A stretch of 64,000 nt of DNA. Source: UBA11346 sp038318565. Lineage in GTDB: Bacteria; Planctomycetota; UBA11346. Each line of letters starts with the position of its first letter. Position 1 is the stretch's first letter. The stretch spans positions 1 to 64,000 of the forward strand of contig JBBQCI010000002.1 of NCBI GenBank assembly GCA_038318565.1, in the 5' to 3' direction. The position numbers and the translations under genes were made by a program. Under the pieces are notes generated by a model. The model had not been told where the DNA came from and ran no database searches. It was given only the letters and a program-made list of their open reading frames with translations. Of the stretch, positions 7,862-17,400 are shown piece after piece.

Positions 7862-10800
7862 ATGTTTACTTGGCTCATCAGCCTGTCTCTTCGCCACGCC
7901 AAGGCCGTGATTATCGTCGCCGGCATCTCGCTGGCGCTCGCCGGCTGGCTCATCCCACGGATGGCGGTCGATGTCTTCCCTGAACTCAATGCCCCCACCG
8001 TCGTAGTCATGACCGAAGCCGGCGGGCTCGCCGCCGACGAGGTCGAACAGTACGTCACCGTACCGATCGAATCAGCGGTCAACGGCATGCCCGGCATGCG
8101 TAAGCTGCGTTCGTCGTCGTCGCTGGGCCTGTCCATCGTCTGGGCCGAGTTCGACTGGGGCGAAGACATCTGGCGTGCCCGCCAGCAGGTCGCCGAACGG
8201 CTGTCTGCAGTCGAAGCCAGTCTGCCGCCGGGCGCCCACGCCGAAATCGCACCAGTCACGTCAATCACTGGCGAGGTCATGCTACTGTCGGTCACTTCGC
8301 CGGACGGGACGCGCACGCCCAAGGAACTGCGGTCCTTCGCCGAATTCGAACTGACCAACCGTCTGCTTGGCGTAGCCGGCATCGCCCAGGTCGTCGCCAT
8401 TGGCGGCGAACTGCCGGAATATCAGGTGCTGTGCCGCCCTGACCGCCTGCGCCTGTATAATCTGACGGTTGCGGACGTGGTCGGGGCGGCGCGCAAGGCG
8501 CACTCCACAGCCAGCGCCGGATTCCTGCCCAATCGCGAAGGCAAGGAGGTGCCGATCCGCCAGACTGCGCAAGTGACCAGGGCCGAAGACGTCCAACGCA
8601 CCGTCATCGCCTATCATGAGGGCGTACCGGTGACGATCGGCGATGTGGCCGAGGTCGCACTCGCCCCGGCGCCAGCACGAGGGACCGCAACCGAACGCGG
8701 ACGCCCAGCAGTGATCATCTCGGTGCAGAAGGCCCCAGGCACCAACACCCTGACCCTGACCTCGGCGCTCGATCGGGCGGTCGCCAGCATGGCTGTTCCC
8801 AGCGGTATGACGATTAACAACCACGTCTTCCGCCAGGCCGAGTTTATCCAAGTCGCGGTCGACAACCTGTTGAAAGTGCTGATCGAAGCAGCGCTCATTG
8901 TCTCCGTCGTCCTTATCCTCTTTCTGCTCAACGTGCGCACGACGCTCATCACCCTCACCGCGCTGCCGCTGTCGCTGGGCGCGGCCTTTATCGTCATGGC
9001 CTGGATTGGCCTCTCGATCAACGTCATGACCCTGGGCGGTCTGGCGGTGGCGCTCGGAGGTTTGGTCGATGATGCGATCATCTACGTCGAGAACACCTTC
9101 CGCCGGCTACGCGAGAATCGGCATCTGCCGGAGGGCCGGCGGATCGCCGAACCTGAGGTGGTCGAACGCTCCAGTCATGAAATCGCCGGGCCGATGGTCT
9201 TTGCGACCATCATCATCGTCCTGGTGTTCATCCCGCTGCTGTTTCTCGGCGGTATTGAAGGCCGCTTCTTCCGGCCGCTGGGCATCAGCTACATCGCCTC
9301 GACCCTCGCCAGCCTGTTGATCGCGGTCACCGTCACCCCGGCCCTGTGTCAGTTGCTGTTGACCGGTCTCAAACATGCGGGCGAAGAACGCGACAGCTTC
9401 CTGGTGCGTTGGCTCAAGGCTGCCTACCGACCGACCCTGGTCTTCTGCATCCGCTGGAAAAAAAGTGTCGTCCTCGGTTCTGTGGCCCTGGCTGTCGCAG
9501 CACTGGCGCTGGCGACCACCTTCGGCTCCAGCTTCCTGCCCAGCTTCAAGGAAGGTACCTTTACGGTGATGATCATGACCCCGCCGGGCACCTCGCTGAT
9601 CGAAAGCGACCGCCTAGTGCGCGGGGTCGAGGAGCGCATCGCCGCCATCCCTGGGGTGCGCGATGTCGCCCGTCGCACTGGCCGCGCCGAACGTGATCAG
9701 CACGCCGAGCCGCCGTCCAGCAGCGAGATGAACGTGACCATGGAGCCGGGCACCCAGGACCGGGTGCAGGCGGAGATCGACAAGATCCTGGCGCAGATGC
9801 CGGGCGTGGTGACCTCGATCGGACAGCCCATCGAACACCGCCTATCGCACACGCTCTCTGGCACTCCGGCGGCGGTGTCGATCACCGTCTTCGGCGATGA
9901 TCTCGACCAGCTCCGCGCCGTGGTCCAGGAGATAGAGGGCGCGATGAAGGGCGTGCCCGGAGCCCGCGACGTGGTGGCTAATCGCGAGATCATGATTGAG
10001 ACCCTGCCGGTGCGTTACCGGCACGAGGATCTCGCCCGCGCCGGCCTGACGCCGGCCGATGCGGCCGAACAGGTCGAACAGGCCCTTGCCGGGGTGCATG
10101 TCGCCTCGGTGAACCAGGGCATCCGCCGCTACGACCTGACCGTGCGGTTGCATCCGGACGAGCGCCAGAACGAACTCCAGGTCGGAGAACTGGTGCTCAA
10201 GAGTCCCTATGGCCCGCAGGTCCGCCTGCGCGAAGTTGCCGAGATCGGTCTAGAGAAAGCCTCTAATCTGATCGCTCGTGAGGGTGCTCGGCGTAAGGCG
10301 GTGGTGAGCTGTAACGTCTCCGAGGGCCAGAACCTTGGCGACCTAGTCGTTTCCATTCGTCGGGTTGTCGATCCGGTGGTCGCCAAGGCTGGCCTGTCCG
10401 TCCACTACGGCGGCCAGTTCGAGGCTCAGCAGGGGGCCAGTCGGACCATTGGCCTGATGGGCATCGCCGTCGTCGTGGTGGTGTTCCTGCTCCTGGCCGC
10501 GGCCCTGTCCTCGGCCAAGGCGGCTGGCCTGGTGATGCTCAATCTGCCGCTGTCGCTCATCGGCGGCATCGCAGCGGTCTACCTTGCCGAATCGCCATCG
10601 GTGGTCGGCAACACCGCAGCGTTACTCGGACTGGGTGGAACCTTCACTGCTCCGGTGCTGTCCATCGCCAGCCTGGTCGGCTTCATCACCCTATTCGGAA
10701 TCGCGGTCAGGAACGGCATTCTGCTCGTCAATCAGTACCAATCGCATGCTGAGGAGGGCCGGCCGCTGAGGCAGGCGATCATGCATGGTTCAGAGGAGCG

Positions 10801-11071
10801 CCTGGTGGCGATCCTGATGACGGCGCTGTGCGCCGGCATCGGCCTTATTCCGCTCGCGCTCATGACCGGGCGGGCCGGGGCCGAGATCCTCGCTCCGCTG
10901 GCCATCGTCGTACTGGGCGGCCTGATCAGCTCGACCGCTCTCAACCTCGTTGTCGTCCCCGCGGCGTACGCCTGGGTCTTCGGCCACGGCGACCGACCGC
11001 ATAGCTCGGCGCTCGATGACGACGGCCCTCCGCTCGCTACTCCCGATGCTCAAACACCGCAAAATCTCTAG
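7862..11071 (+). CDS. czcA: Heavy-metal RND efflux pump, CzcA family
   Basis: Inner-membrane proton-driven pump of 1069 aa, the normal size for the HME-RND family. Two homologous halves each give one N-terminal helix (AKAVIIVAGISLALAGW), a large periplasmic loop and a block of five helices. The TM4 region reads VDDAIIYVENTFRRLREN, where HME pumps carry the acidic proton-relay residue. This variant differs from the DGAVVMVEN of CzcA and the DAAIVMIEN of CusA, so the transported ion cannot be named; the VDD form recalls the less characterised HME5-type pumps. Together with czcC and czcB it forms a complete tripartite exporter. The C-terminus is short, without an extra metal-binding tail. Confidence 0.9.
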   Translation: MFTWLISLSLRHAKAVIIVAGISLALAGWLIPRMAVDVFPELNAPTVVVMTEAGGLAADEVEQYVTVPIESAVNGMPGMRKLRSSSSLGLSIVWAEFDWGEDIWRARQQVAERLSAVEASLPPGAHAEIAPVTSITGEVMLLSVTSPDGTRTPKELRSFAEFELTNRLLGVAGIAQVVAIGGELPEYQVLCRPDRLRLYNLTVADVVGAARKAHSTASAGFLPNREGKEVPIRQTAQVTRAEDVQRTVIAYHEGVPVTIGDVAEVALAPAPARGTATERGRPAVIISVQKAPGTNTLTLTSALDRAVASMAVPSGMTINNHVFRQAEFIQVAVDNLLKVLIEAALIVSVVLILFLLNVRTTLITLTALPLSLGAAFIVMAWIGLSINVMTLGGLAVALGGLVDDAIIYVENTFRRLRENRHLPEGRRIAEPEVVERSSHEIAGPMVFATIIIVLVFIPLLFLGGIEGRFFRPLGISYIASTLASLLIAVTVTPALCQLLLTGLKHAGEERDSFLVRWLKAAYRPTLVFCIRWKKSVVLGSVALAVAALALATTFGSSFLPSFKEGTFTVMIMTPPGTSLIESDRLVRGVEERIAAIPGVRDVARRTGRAERDQHAEPPSSSEMNVTMEPGTQDRVQAEIDKILAQMPGVVTSIGQPIEHRLSHTLSGTPAAVSITVFGDDLDQLRAVVQEIEGAMKGVPGARDVVANREIMIETLPVRYRHEDLARAGLTPADAAEQVEQALAGVHVASVNQGIRRYDLTVRLHPDERQNELQVGELVLKSPYGPQVRLREVAEIGLEKASNLIAREGARRKAVVSCNVSEGQNLGDLVVSIRRVVDPVVAKAGLSVHYGGQFEAQQGASRTIGLMGIAVVVVVFLLLAAALSSAKAAGLVMLNLPLSLIGGIAAVYLAESPSVVGNTAALLGLGGTFTAPVLSIASLVGFITLFGIAVRNGILLVNQYQSHAEEGRPLRQAIMHGSEERLVAILMTALCAGIGLIPLALMTGRAGAEILAPLAIVVLGGLISSTALNLVVVPAAYAWVFGHGDRPHSSALDDDGPPLATPDAQTPQNL

Positions 11072-11079
11072 GAGATCCC

Positions 11080-11568
11080 ATGTCCCGAAACCACATCACC
11101 CCCGCCTTCCTGACCGCGCTGCTGGCTCTCGGCGCCCCGCTCAGTGCCGCCGACGAGCACGCAGGTCATAACCACGCCGCCGAGGGTACGCATGCCCACG
11201 GCAAGGCCGTTACGCTTGGCGCCGTTGACATCAGCGTCTACAAGGTCGCCGTCAGCGCCTCCGGCGAGGTCGCCGCTGGCAAAGAATGGCATGTCGAGTT
11301 GCGTCTGAACCCGGAGCAACCGGTTCCCAAGGCGATCCGCGTCTGGGTCGGAATCGAGAACGGCCGCGGTTCCACCAAGGCCAAAGCCGAAGCGGAGAAG
11401 GACGACAAGGGCGCTTATGCTGTCCACGTCGAGGTGCCCAATCCCATCCCCGCCGACCGCAAGCTGTGGATCAGCATCGAACCGGATACCGGCCAGACTG
11501 CCAAGGGTTCGCTCGCCCTGCCGACAGCCGAGGCCGCCCACCACGAAGGCGACGGGCACAAGCACTAA
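11080..11568 (+). CDS. Secreted His-rich protein at end of efflux operon
   Basis: This 162-aa protein begins with a clear signal peptide (LTALLALGAPLSAADEH). His-rich ends bracket a beta-rich core: HAGHNHAAEGTHAHG near the N-terminus and AHHEGDGHKH at the C-terminus. The core (WHVELRLNPEQPVPKAIRVW, YAVHVEVPNPIPADRKLWI) looks like a small Ig-like or FixH-like beta fold. It starts 8 nt after the pump stop with an AGGAG ribosome site, so it is probably in the operon. A periplasmic metal chaperone or buffer is the likely role, by inference; no named family was recognised. Confidence 0.75.
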   Translation: MSRNHITPAFLTALLALGAPLSAADEHAGHNHAAEGTHAHGKAVTLGAVDISVYKVAVSASGEVAAGKEWHVELRLNPEQPVPKAIRVWVGIENGRGSTKAKAEAEKDDKGAYAVHVEVPNPIPADRKLWISIEPDTGQTAKGSLALPTAEAAHHEGDGHKH

Positions 11569-11602
11569 AGCGCTGTCGAGATATCCTTCTTCCAGTCATT
11601 GA

Positions 11603-11637
11603 ATGCGAAAACCACGGCTTTTACGTGGTTTTCGCAT
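11603..11637. terminator. 14-bp hairpin, bidirectional terminator between convergent operons
   Basis: ATGCGAAAACCACG (11603-11616) pairs perfectly with CGTGGTTTTCGCAT (11624-11637) over a 7-nt loop. It sits in the 148-nt gap between the efflux operon (+) and pyk (-), so it can stop both transcripts. The A-run and T-run lie inside the stem rather than after it. Confidence 0.75.
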
Positions 11638-11716
11638 GTCGTGATTCTCATCGTCCAGATCGGCAGTGCTGGGAACTGACACCCTTCAGCATTGGGCAGA
11701 GTCCCGCGAGCTAGAC

Positions 11717-13189
11717 CTATATCCGCTGCAGCTTGATGCCTGCGACGCTGCGGTCGTCGAAGTGCGATAACACGACGGCGTTCTGTCCATCGCGCACGAA
11801 GCCGTGGGCGATCGCGGCGTCGATGCCGCTCTCCAGCAGGGCTTGGAGGTCGGTAGCCGGCTCGACCAGGACGGCGGCAATGCCCCAGTACATGCAGTAG
11901 GCATGCCACAGGCGCTCGTCAGTGCAGATGCAGATCATCGGCACGCGGCCGCGACGCTTCGACAGCAGCAGCGCGGGTTCGGGTGAGAGGCTGCTGATCA
12001 GAATGGCGTCGGCGCCGGTTTCGACGCTGATGCGATGCGCCGCGCCAGATAGGCTCATGATCTGGCGCGAGAAGGTCTTCGCCTCCGGATCCGGCTCGAA
12101 GGTCGGCAGATAACGGCTCTTCTCAGCTTCCAGCAGGATCGAACTCATCGCCGCGACGGCCTGCACCGGGTGTTTGCCAGTGGCGGTCTCGCCGGAGAGC
12201 ATGACGCAACCCGTGCCGTCGAACACCGCGTTGGCGATATCGGTGGCCTCGGCGCGGCTGGGCATTTCGCCATCAATCATCGACTCCAGCATCTGGGTCG
12301 CGGTGATGACCAGCTTGCCGAGCTTGTTGGCACGCAGAATCAGTTCCTTCTGTACGATCGGCAGGCGTTCGATCGAGATCTCGATGCCGAGATCACCGCG
12401 GGCGACCATGATACCATCTGACTCGGCAAGGATGCCGTCGATATTGGTCAAACCGTCGGGAGTCTCGATCTTGGCGATGACTGGGACAGTGCGGCCGGCT
12501 TCCGAGATGCGGGCCTTGACGTGGCGGACATCGCGGGCGGTACGCACAAATGACAGGGCGATGAAGTCGACGCCGTTGGCGATCGCCCAGGCCAGGTCTT
12601 CACGATCCTTGTCGGACAGCGAGGGGGCGCTGACGTTGGTACCGGGCATGTTGATGCCCTTGCTATTCTTCAATAGTCCGCCGACCTCGATGCGCAGGGT
12701 GATCTCGTGACCCTCAATGCCTTCGACGCGTAGGCGCAATTTCCCATCATCGATGAGCACCTTGTCGGAGGCCTTCAGATCCTTACTGAGACCGGAGTAG
12801 GTTGTTCCGACGCGATTGACGTCACCTTCGGGGCATTCCGCGGTGGTGATCACAATGGTGTTGCCAGGGATCAGTTCGACCGGAGTCCCGCCCTTGAGGC
12901 GTCCGGTGCGAATCTTGGGGCCCTGCAGATCCGCAAGGACAGCGACGGGGCGGTCCATCTCCTTCGACAGTTCACGGACTCGCTTCAGTCGCTTCAACTG
13001 ATCCTCGCGGGTGCCGTGGCTCATGTTCAATCGGACGGCGTTCACGCCGGCCTCCAGCATTGCACGTACCGTGACCGGATCATCGCAGGCCGGACCCAGG
13101 GTGGCCAGGATCTTAGTCCGTTTGCGCGCCCGAAGAGGCAAGCTGGCGTCGGGGGGAATGGGCAGAGGGGTGCGGAGCGAGGTATCCAT
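11717..13189 (-). CDS. pyk: Pyruvate kinase
   Basis: Cytoplasmic glycolytic enzyme converting phosphoenolpyruvate and ADP to pyruvate and ATP. The 490-aa length matches bacterial PK without an extra C-terminal domain. Visible motifs: N-terminal TKILATLGPACDD, the substrate segment LNMSHG, the B-domain start DLQGPKIRTGRL, the active-site signature VIAKIETPDGL, Mg-binding MVARGDLGIEI, and VITATQMLESM. ATG 13189 leaves a 17-residue Pro-rich lead before the conserved start. It is downstream of the glycosyltransferase gene on the same strand, 74 nt away with a hairpin between them, so co-transcription is unsure. Confidence 0.95.
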   Translation of the reverse strand: MDTSLRTPLPIPPDASLPLRARKRTKILATLGPACDDPVTVRAMLEAGVNAVRLNMSHGTREDQLKRLKRVRELSKEMDRPVAVLADLQGPKIRTGRLKGGTPVELIPGNTIVITTAECPEGDVNRVGTTYSGLSKDLKASDKVLIDDGKLRLRVEGIEGHEITLRIEVGGLLKNSKGINMPGTNVSAPSLSDKDREDLAWAIANGVDFIALSFVRTARDVRHVKARISEAGRTVPVIAKIETPDGLTNIDGILAESDGIMVARGDLGIEISIERLPIVQKELILRANKLGKLVITATQMLESMIDGEMPSRAEATDIANAVFDGTGCVMLSGETATGKHPVQAVAAMSSILLEAEKSRYLPTFEPDPEAKTFSRQIMSLSGAAHRISVETGADAILISSLSPEPALLLSKRRGRVPMICICTDERLWHAYCMYWGIAAVLVEPATDLQALLESGIDAAIAHGFVRDGQNAVVLSHFDDRSVAGIKLQRI

Positions 13190-13218
13190 CGGCGGCAGAG
13201 GGTACGGCTGCGCGCCGA

Positions 13219-13252
13219 AGCGCCATGCAGTATAGCTGTGCAGCTAGGCGCT
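13219..13252 (-). other. Intercistronic hairpin between glycosyltransferase and pyk
   Basis: AGCGCC (13219-13224) can pair with GGCGCT (13247-13252), with an inner TAGCT/AGCTA hairpin (13233-13237, 13242-13246). It lies between the GT9 stop and the pyk start on the - strand. No U-tract follows. It could be a terminator, a processing site or part of the pyk leader. Confidence 0.3.
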
Positions 13253-13263
13253 TTCCCGATTCT

Positions 13264-14244
13264 TCATCTGGACAACATGATCCGCAATGTAGCGGCAAGT
13301 ACCGTCTCCACGGCTGGGCCGCCTGTATCGATAGGGCCGCCATGGCAGATCATGTCGACCCTGCCAGGGGGGGCATAGATCTCTGGGTCGGCGGTCGAGA
13401 ACAAGGCTAGCACCCGTACGTTCAGTCCCGCGGCTAGATGCATCGGTCCGCTGTCGCCTGTCAGGCAGACATCTGCCGCAGCCAGCACTTGAGCCAAGCC
13501 GAGCGGCGAGGTAGGCGGAGCCAAGCTAGCACCCGAGGCGGCGCAAATCGATGCGGCCAACTCGCGTTCGTATGGACCCCAGACGACCACCACCCGGCAA
13601 CCCTGCTGCCGCAGGGCGGTAGCAACAGCGGCGAACCGCTCCGCTGGCCAGCGCTTCGCCGGGATGCTGGCGCCAGGGTTGATGAGAATTCGTGAGCCTT
13701 CGCCTAATGGCCATGGCGTCTGGTCGGGCTGGATCCGGGCGAGGTGGTACCTGCGATCCGTGCCTATGCCACCAACCTGAGCCGCGACGGACAGGTAACG
13801 ATCGCAGCCGTGGCGGATTGCGGCATCGGTCACGCAGTCATAAGGAGGGCGGGGATCAGAACGCGTGCTGATGGCCACAACCGGGGCCACGCGGCGGACC
13901 AGGCGCATGACATTGGTTCCGCCACCAAGGTCGAGGACGATGTCCCAGCCAGGTGCGGCCAGACGGGTAAGGTCGGCGGGGCGTCGCCACAACAGGCCGC
14001 CCAACCCCTTCCAGGTCTTTGGTCTGACCGGTACGATTTCATCCGTGACCGACCGATCGTCAAAGAGCGGGGCCCACGACGCATGGCACGAGAACGCTAG
14101 GTGGGCCTCGGGCAGCCCTGCGCGCAGCGCGCGCAGGGCCGGAGTCGCCATGATGGTATCCCCCAGCAATCCCCACGAGACCACCAGAATGCGCCGGTGT
14201 GCAGGCAGGGTGCGGAGGCGCTCGTCAACCGTGGGCTGTGCCAT
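13264..14244 (-). CDS. Glycosyltransferase family 9 (heptosyltransferase-like)
   Basis: A 326-aa cytoplasmic or membrane-associated GT-B enzyme of the ADP-heptose:LPS heptosyltransferase family. Motifs: ILVVSWGLLGDTIMATPAL at the N-terminus, LDLGGGTNVMRLVR in the middle, INPGASIPAKRWP opening the nucleotide-sugar-binding half, and GDSGPMHLAAGLNVRVLALF near the end. I start at ATG 14244 (MAQPTVDERL); an upstream in-frame start at 14376 would add 44 basic, unconserved residues. It implies an LPS or surface-polysaccharide assembly step. The sugar donor cannot be told from sequence alone. No other LPS gene lies next to it. Confidence 0.82.
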   Translation of the reverse strand: MAQPTVDERLRTLPAHRRILVVSWGLLGDTIMATPALRALRAGLPEAHLAFSCHASWAPLFDDRSVTDEIVPVRPKTWKGLGGLLWRRPADLTRLAAPGWDIVLDLGGGTNVMRLVRRVAPVVAISTRSDPRPPYDCVTDAAIRHGCDRYLSVAAQVGGIGTDRRYHLARIQPDQTPWPLGEGSRILINPGASIPAKRWPAERFAAVATALRQQGCRVVVVWGPYERELAASICAASGASLAPPTSPLGLAQVLAAADVCLTGDSGPMHLAAGLNVRVLALFSTADPEIYAPPGRVDMICHGGPIDTGGPAVETVLAATLRIMLSR

Positions 14245-14430
14245 GCGTCGGCGCAGCCTAGATGCATCGGCCGGTCTGGGCAATGATACGGCAGGGCGGC
14301 CCGGACACTTGCGTCTGTCGCTCTGGCTGACCAAGAGATCCTCCAGCTTCAACCGGCGTTTGCCTTGCGGAAGCAAACCCAGCCAGAGCTGACCAAGGCG
14401 GTGCAGGCGGTGCAGGGAGCTGACCAGATC

Positions 14431-14679
14431 TCATCGGTCTCGCCCGAAATGCTCGTTGACGACAGTGAACAGGCCGGTTGCGACAAGTATAACAACCACG
14501 GTGGCAAGCGAGCGCCACAGTGCATCGCGGGCCATGTAGTCCCAGATGGCGAGGAGCGACATCAACGTGCAGGCCGCGATAGCAGTGGTGACGATGGCGA
14601 AGGCGATCTTGCGAGCGCGCCTGGGTGGGATGATGCCTTTAGGTTCGCGGGCTGAATCGTAGGTGGTGGGATCAGGCAT
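14431..14679 (-). CDS. Small two-helix membrane protein in rhombosortase operon
   Basis: An 82-aa protein from ATG 14679 with an AAGGAA ribosome site. It has a polar, basic N-terminus and two predicted transmembrane segments (IAFAIVTTAIAACTLMSLLAIW and SLATVVVILVATGLFTVV) joined by a short loop, and ends in NEHFGRDR. Its start overlaps the rhombosortase stop by 8 nt, which points to translational coupling. I do not recognise a family. An accessory subunit or chaperone for the rhombosortase is a possible inference. A longer in-frame upstream extension (to 14820) is a poor candidate because it overlaps the rhombosortase body. Confidence 0.6.
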   Translation of the reverse strand: MPDPTTYDSAREPKGIIPPRRARKIAFAIVTTAIAACTLMSLLAIWDYMARDALWRSLATVVVILVATGLFTVVNEHFGRDR

Positions 14680-15295
14680 GGGGTTTCCTTGGGATACAGT
14701 GGTGGGTGAGGACCGAAGGCAGGCGTAGACAGGCAAACCAGCCGACCAGCAACCCGACGGCGTGGGCAATCGGAACGGGCTTCCAGCTCTCGGCAGAGGC
14801 GAAGACCGCCTGACCGACACAGACCTCGTAGGCCATTTTGCCCACCAAGCTTAACAGCAGGGCGATGGACACGGCGGCCGCGGTTGCGTCCCTGTCAGTT
14901 CGTGCCGTGCGCCAAGTCTGGAAGGCGGCAACCGCGGCGAGCGCGAAGGCGATGCCCGACAAGCCTCGAAATGCCAGATCGGTATGGGAGACCACCACGA
15001 TCGGCGGGATGGCTATCAGGCTAAGTACAATGGCCAACCGCGCCGCCCGCGGCCAGCAACATTCGGACCACATCCCCAGCAGCAAGACGGCAAGACTGTC
15101 CCAAAGCAGATGGTTGCCGTCCCAGTGGGACAACTGGCTGGTGCAGAGTCGCCACGGCAACGCGTCGGGCTGCCAGCTGAGGGCGTAGCCCGCCCCTGGG
15201 ATCAGCCAGACAACCAGAGCCACCGCCGTGATGGCGAGGGTGAACCATGGCGGATCCAGCCGTGGGGCCAGGCGAAGCATGCACAGACTATTCAC
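14672..15295 (-). CDS. rrtA: Rhombosortase (rhomboid-family C-terminal sorting protease)
   Basis: A 207-aa integral membrane protein of the rhomboid fold. It carries the family's HWDGNHLLWDSLAVLLLG segment (His57, Asn61, His62), the catalytic Ser in GLSG (Ser113), a VGKMAYE segment, and the catalytic His in VPIAHAVGLLVG (His178). These match rhombosortases rather than generic GlpG-type rhomboids. Rhombosortases are linked by comparative genomics to cleavage of GlyGly-CTERM tails on secreted proteins. The gene before it encodes a protein with exactly such a tail, with a 4-nt ATGA overlap, so this is very probably a dedicated enzyme-substrate pair. Confidence 0.85.
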   Translation of the reverse strand: MNSLCMLRLAPRLDPPWFTLAITAVALVVWLIPGAGYALSWQPDALPWRLCTSQLSHWDGNHLLWDSLAVLLLGMWSECCWPRAARLAIVLSLIAIPPIVVVSHTDLAFRGLSGIAFALAAVAAFQTWRTARTDRDATAAAVSIALLLSLVGKMAYEVCVGQAVFASAESWKPVPIAHAVGLLVGWFACLRLPSVLTHHCIPRKPHA

Positions 15296-17379
15296 CGCGT
15301 CTTCCGCCGACGCAGTAGCAGGAACCCCGCCATGCCTCCCAGGGTCAACACGGTGCTCGGGTCGATTGCGCCACCACCGCCACCGAAGCTGGAGCCGGAG
15401 GATCGTTCGCGTGGCGCCGATGCCTGGGGCAGAGGTGTGGTGGCGTCGCGCGGTGCTGGCTGGACGATCGGCGCTGCGGCGGCAATTGGAGTCTGACGTT
15501 CCACTGTAGGCATCATGGCCAATTCGGCAGGAGCGTCCTGGGCAGCCTTGTCGCGCAGGCTGGCCAGTTCGCTACGCACTTGGTCAAGAGCACGACGGTC
15601 CTTGGCATAGCGCAACTGGTTGCGGCGTTGCACAGCCCAGCGCTGGAATTCCGCGTCGTTCTCCAGCACCAGGAACGAGGTATATTCGCTGACGATCGAA
15701 TAGCCCTCGCCCAGACGAACGATTTCGGGAATGGCCGGTGAACGGTCGCCCTGCCGATCTGCTTCGCGTAGCAAACCCTGCATGCGATGCCAGGCCCACA
15801 TCCGTTCGATCGCGGGCTGACTGCCGGTGGCCGGAAAGCCGATGGTGGCAGCAGTTCGCACTTCGCGCCCGAGGACAGTGCCTTCCAGTACCACCTTGGC
15901 GTCGCCGCTACCACGGTAGCGCCCATAGACGCGCAGCGGGGTTCCGTGATAGAGATCCGGCAACACGCTGGGCTCCAGATCGCTGACCTCGATGCCGTCG
16001 ATCTTCAGCCGCAGGTCGCGGGCGGCTGGCTTCTCCAACTTGCGTTTGAAGGCCTTGGCCTGACGGGTAAAGTCGTCACCTTGGGAAATGAACGCCGCCA
16101 GGCCGCCGCTGTCGCCGGCAAGTTGTTCGAGTAGCGGCCGATTGACGTCATTGCCGATGCCGATGCAGAAGACCCGGGCATTGCGCGGCCGTTCGCGGAT
16201 CAGTCCGGCAAGTTCACCCCGTTCACGCTGCTCGGTCAATCCATCCGAAAGGATGATGACGTTGAGCATGCGATCGGCTTGCGCGTAGGTGTAGGCCAAG
16301 CGCATGGCTGGAGCCAGGATGGTGCCACCCTTGGCCTCCTGCTTGTCGAGGAACGCGCGCGCTTGTTCGAGCGGCCCGACGTCGGCCGCTTTCAGTGAAC
16401 CGAAGAGTCGCTTGGCTTCGTTGTTGAACACCAGCACTTCGCAGCGGTCTTCAGGACCGAGGGCATCGACGAAGGCGGCCAGGGACCGTTTGGACGTCGC
16501 CAGTTTGCGGTCGTCCGCCATCGAGCCGCTGATGTCGAGCAGGAAGACGTGGTCCTGTGGCGGATTCAATGCGGCGGCATCTTCACCAGCGGTAATGGTC
16601 ATCAGGAAGTGGCCATCGCCAGAACCATCCTTGGCCGCAACTAGATCGATGCCGGTATGGGCGCGCTCGGTGCGATAAGCAATGACGATATCGTGGTTGA
16701 GATCACCATTCTTGACCTCCAGGCTACCTTCGCGGACCTCTGGACCACTGCGGGTGAAGACCATGTCCTTGGCGTGGCTGGGGCTTGCGATTTCGGCGAT
16801 CGGGATTGCGCTGCGGGCAGCGAAGTTGAAGCCCATGGTGCCGGCGACCCGGTTTCCGCTACCGCTGCGCCCATCCGCCATGGCCAGTGGATAGACGTAG
16901 GTCGCCCAGTCATGATCGGTGTCGAGTTCCTGCTGGTAGACGATCTCGACCTTCTGTTCTGCCTTCGCTGCAATGGGGAAGATGCGCAGATCGAAGGTCT
17001 TGTGGTCGGTCTGTTCCAGCAGGCCCGGATCCTTGTTCACTCGTTTGTAGCTGTCGTAGATCTGGCGGGCGCGCTGTTTTTCAATTACCTCACCGACCAT
17101 CTCTTTGCCACCAATCCACATCGAGAAGTTTGACACGGAAGCTGCCTTTGGCACCGGGAAGGTCCACAGCGCCTCAATGGTGCGGTCTTCGCGATTGCGG
17201 AATACCTGAGTGACCGTGGTGGTGGCGATGCCGTGGTCGACGGTTACCTCGACGCGGTGGTCGACGATGTCGAGCATGCCACCGAGACCGCCGTCGGCGA
17301 TGATGGCCGCCGCCGCATGGGCGCTGGTGGCCAAGCAGCCGATCGCAAGGAGGGGGACGAGACGGGAGAGGGTGGCCAT
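15292..17379 (-). CDS. VIT and VWA domain surface protein with GlyGly-CTERM-like tail
   Basis: A 695-aa secreted protein from ATG 17379, which follows an AAGGAA site; an upstream in-frame start at 17508 would bury the signal peptide. Order: signal peptide (cleavage near SAHA-A, about 23), VIT domain (about 30-150, with VEVTVDHGIATTTVTQVFRN), VWA domain (about 275-450) with intact MIDAS DISGSM (Asp282) and later SDG (Asp379), a beta-rich region, a helical segment, and a Pro/Ala linker. The tail has five Gly (about 665-669), a hydrophobic helix and RRRKTR, the layout of rhombosortase substrates. VIT/VWA proteins resemble inter-alpha-trypsin inhibitor heavy chains and bind ligands through a metal ion. 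It is first in the operon behind a candidate sigma-54 promoter. Confidence 0.88.
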   Translation of the reverse strand: MATLSRLVPLLAIGCLATSAHAAAAIIADGGLGGMLDIVDHRVEVTVDHGIATTTVTQVFRNREDRTIEALWTFPVPKAASVSNFSMWIGGKEMVGEVIEKQRARQIYDSYKRVNKDPGLLEQTDHKTFDLRIFPIAAKAEQKVEIVYQQELDTDHDWATYVYPLAMADGRSGSGNRVAGTMGFNFAARSAIPIAEIASPSHAKDMVFTRSGPEVREGSLEVKNGDLNHDIVIAYRTERAHTGIDLVAAKDGSGDGHFLMTITAGEDAAALNPPQDHVFLLDISGSMADDRKLATSKRSLAAFVDALGPEDRCEVLVFNNEAKRLFGSLKAADVGPLEQARAFLDKQEAKGGTILAPAMRLAYTYAQADRMLNVIILSDGLTEQRERGELAGLIRERPRNARVFCIGIGNDVNRPLLEQLAGDSGGLAAFISQGDDFTRQAKAFKRKLEKPAARDLRLKIDGIEVSDLEPSVLPDLYHGTPLRVYGRYRGSGDAKVVLEGTVLGREVRTAATIGFPATGSQPAIERMWAWHRMQGLLREADRQGDRSPAIPEIVRLGEGYSIVSEYTSFLVLENDAEFQRWAVQRRNQLRYAKDRRALDQVRSELASLRDKAAQDAPAELAMMPTVERQTPIAAAAPIVQPAPRDATTPLPQASAPRERSSGSSFGGGGGAIDPSTVLTLGGMAGFLLLRRRKTR

Positions 17380-17400
17380 GTGAGTTCCTTGCCTGCTCAT

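Noticed and set aside
11603..11637. Palindrome as a transposon end or attachment site
   Set aside because: It sits exactly between convergent genes with no target duplication or integrase, so a terminator is the simpler reading.
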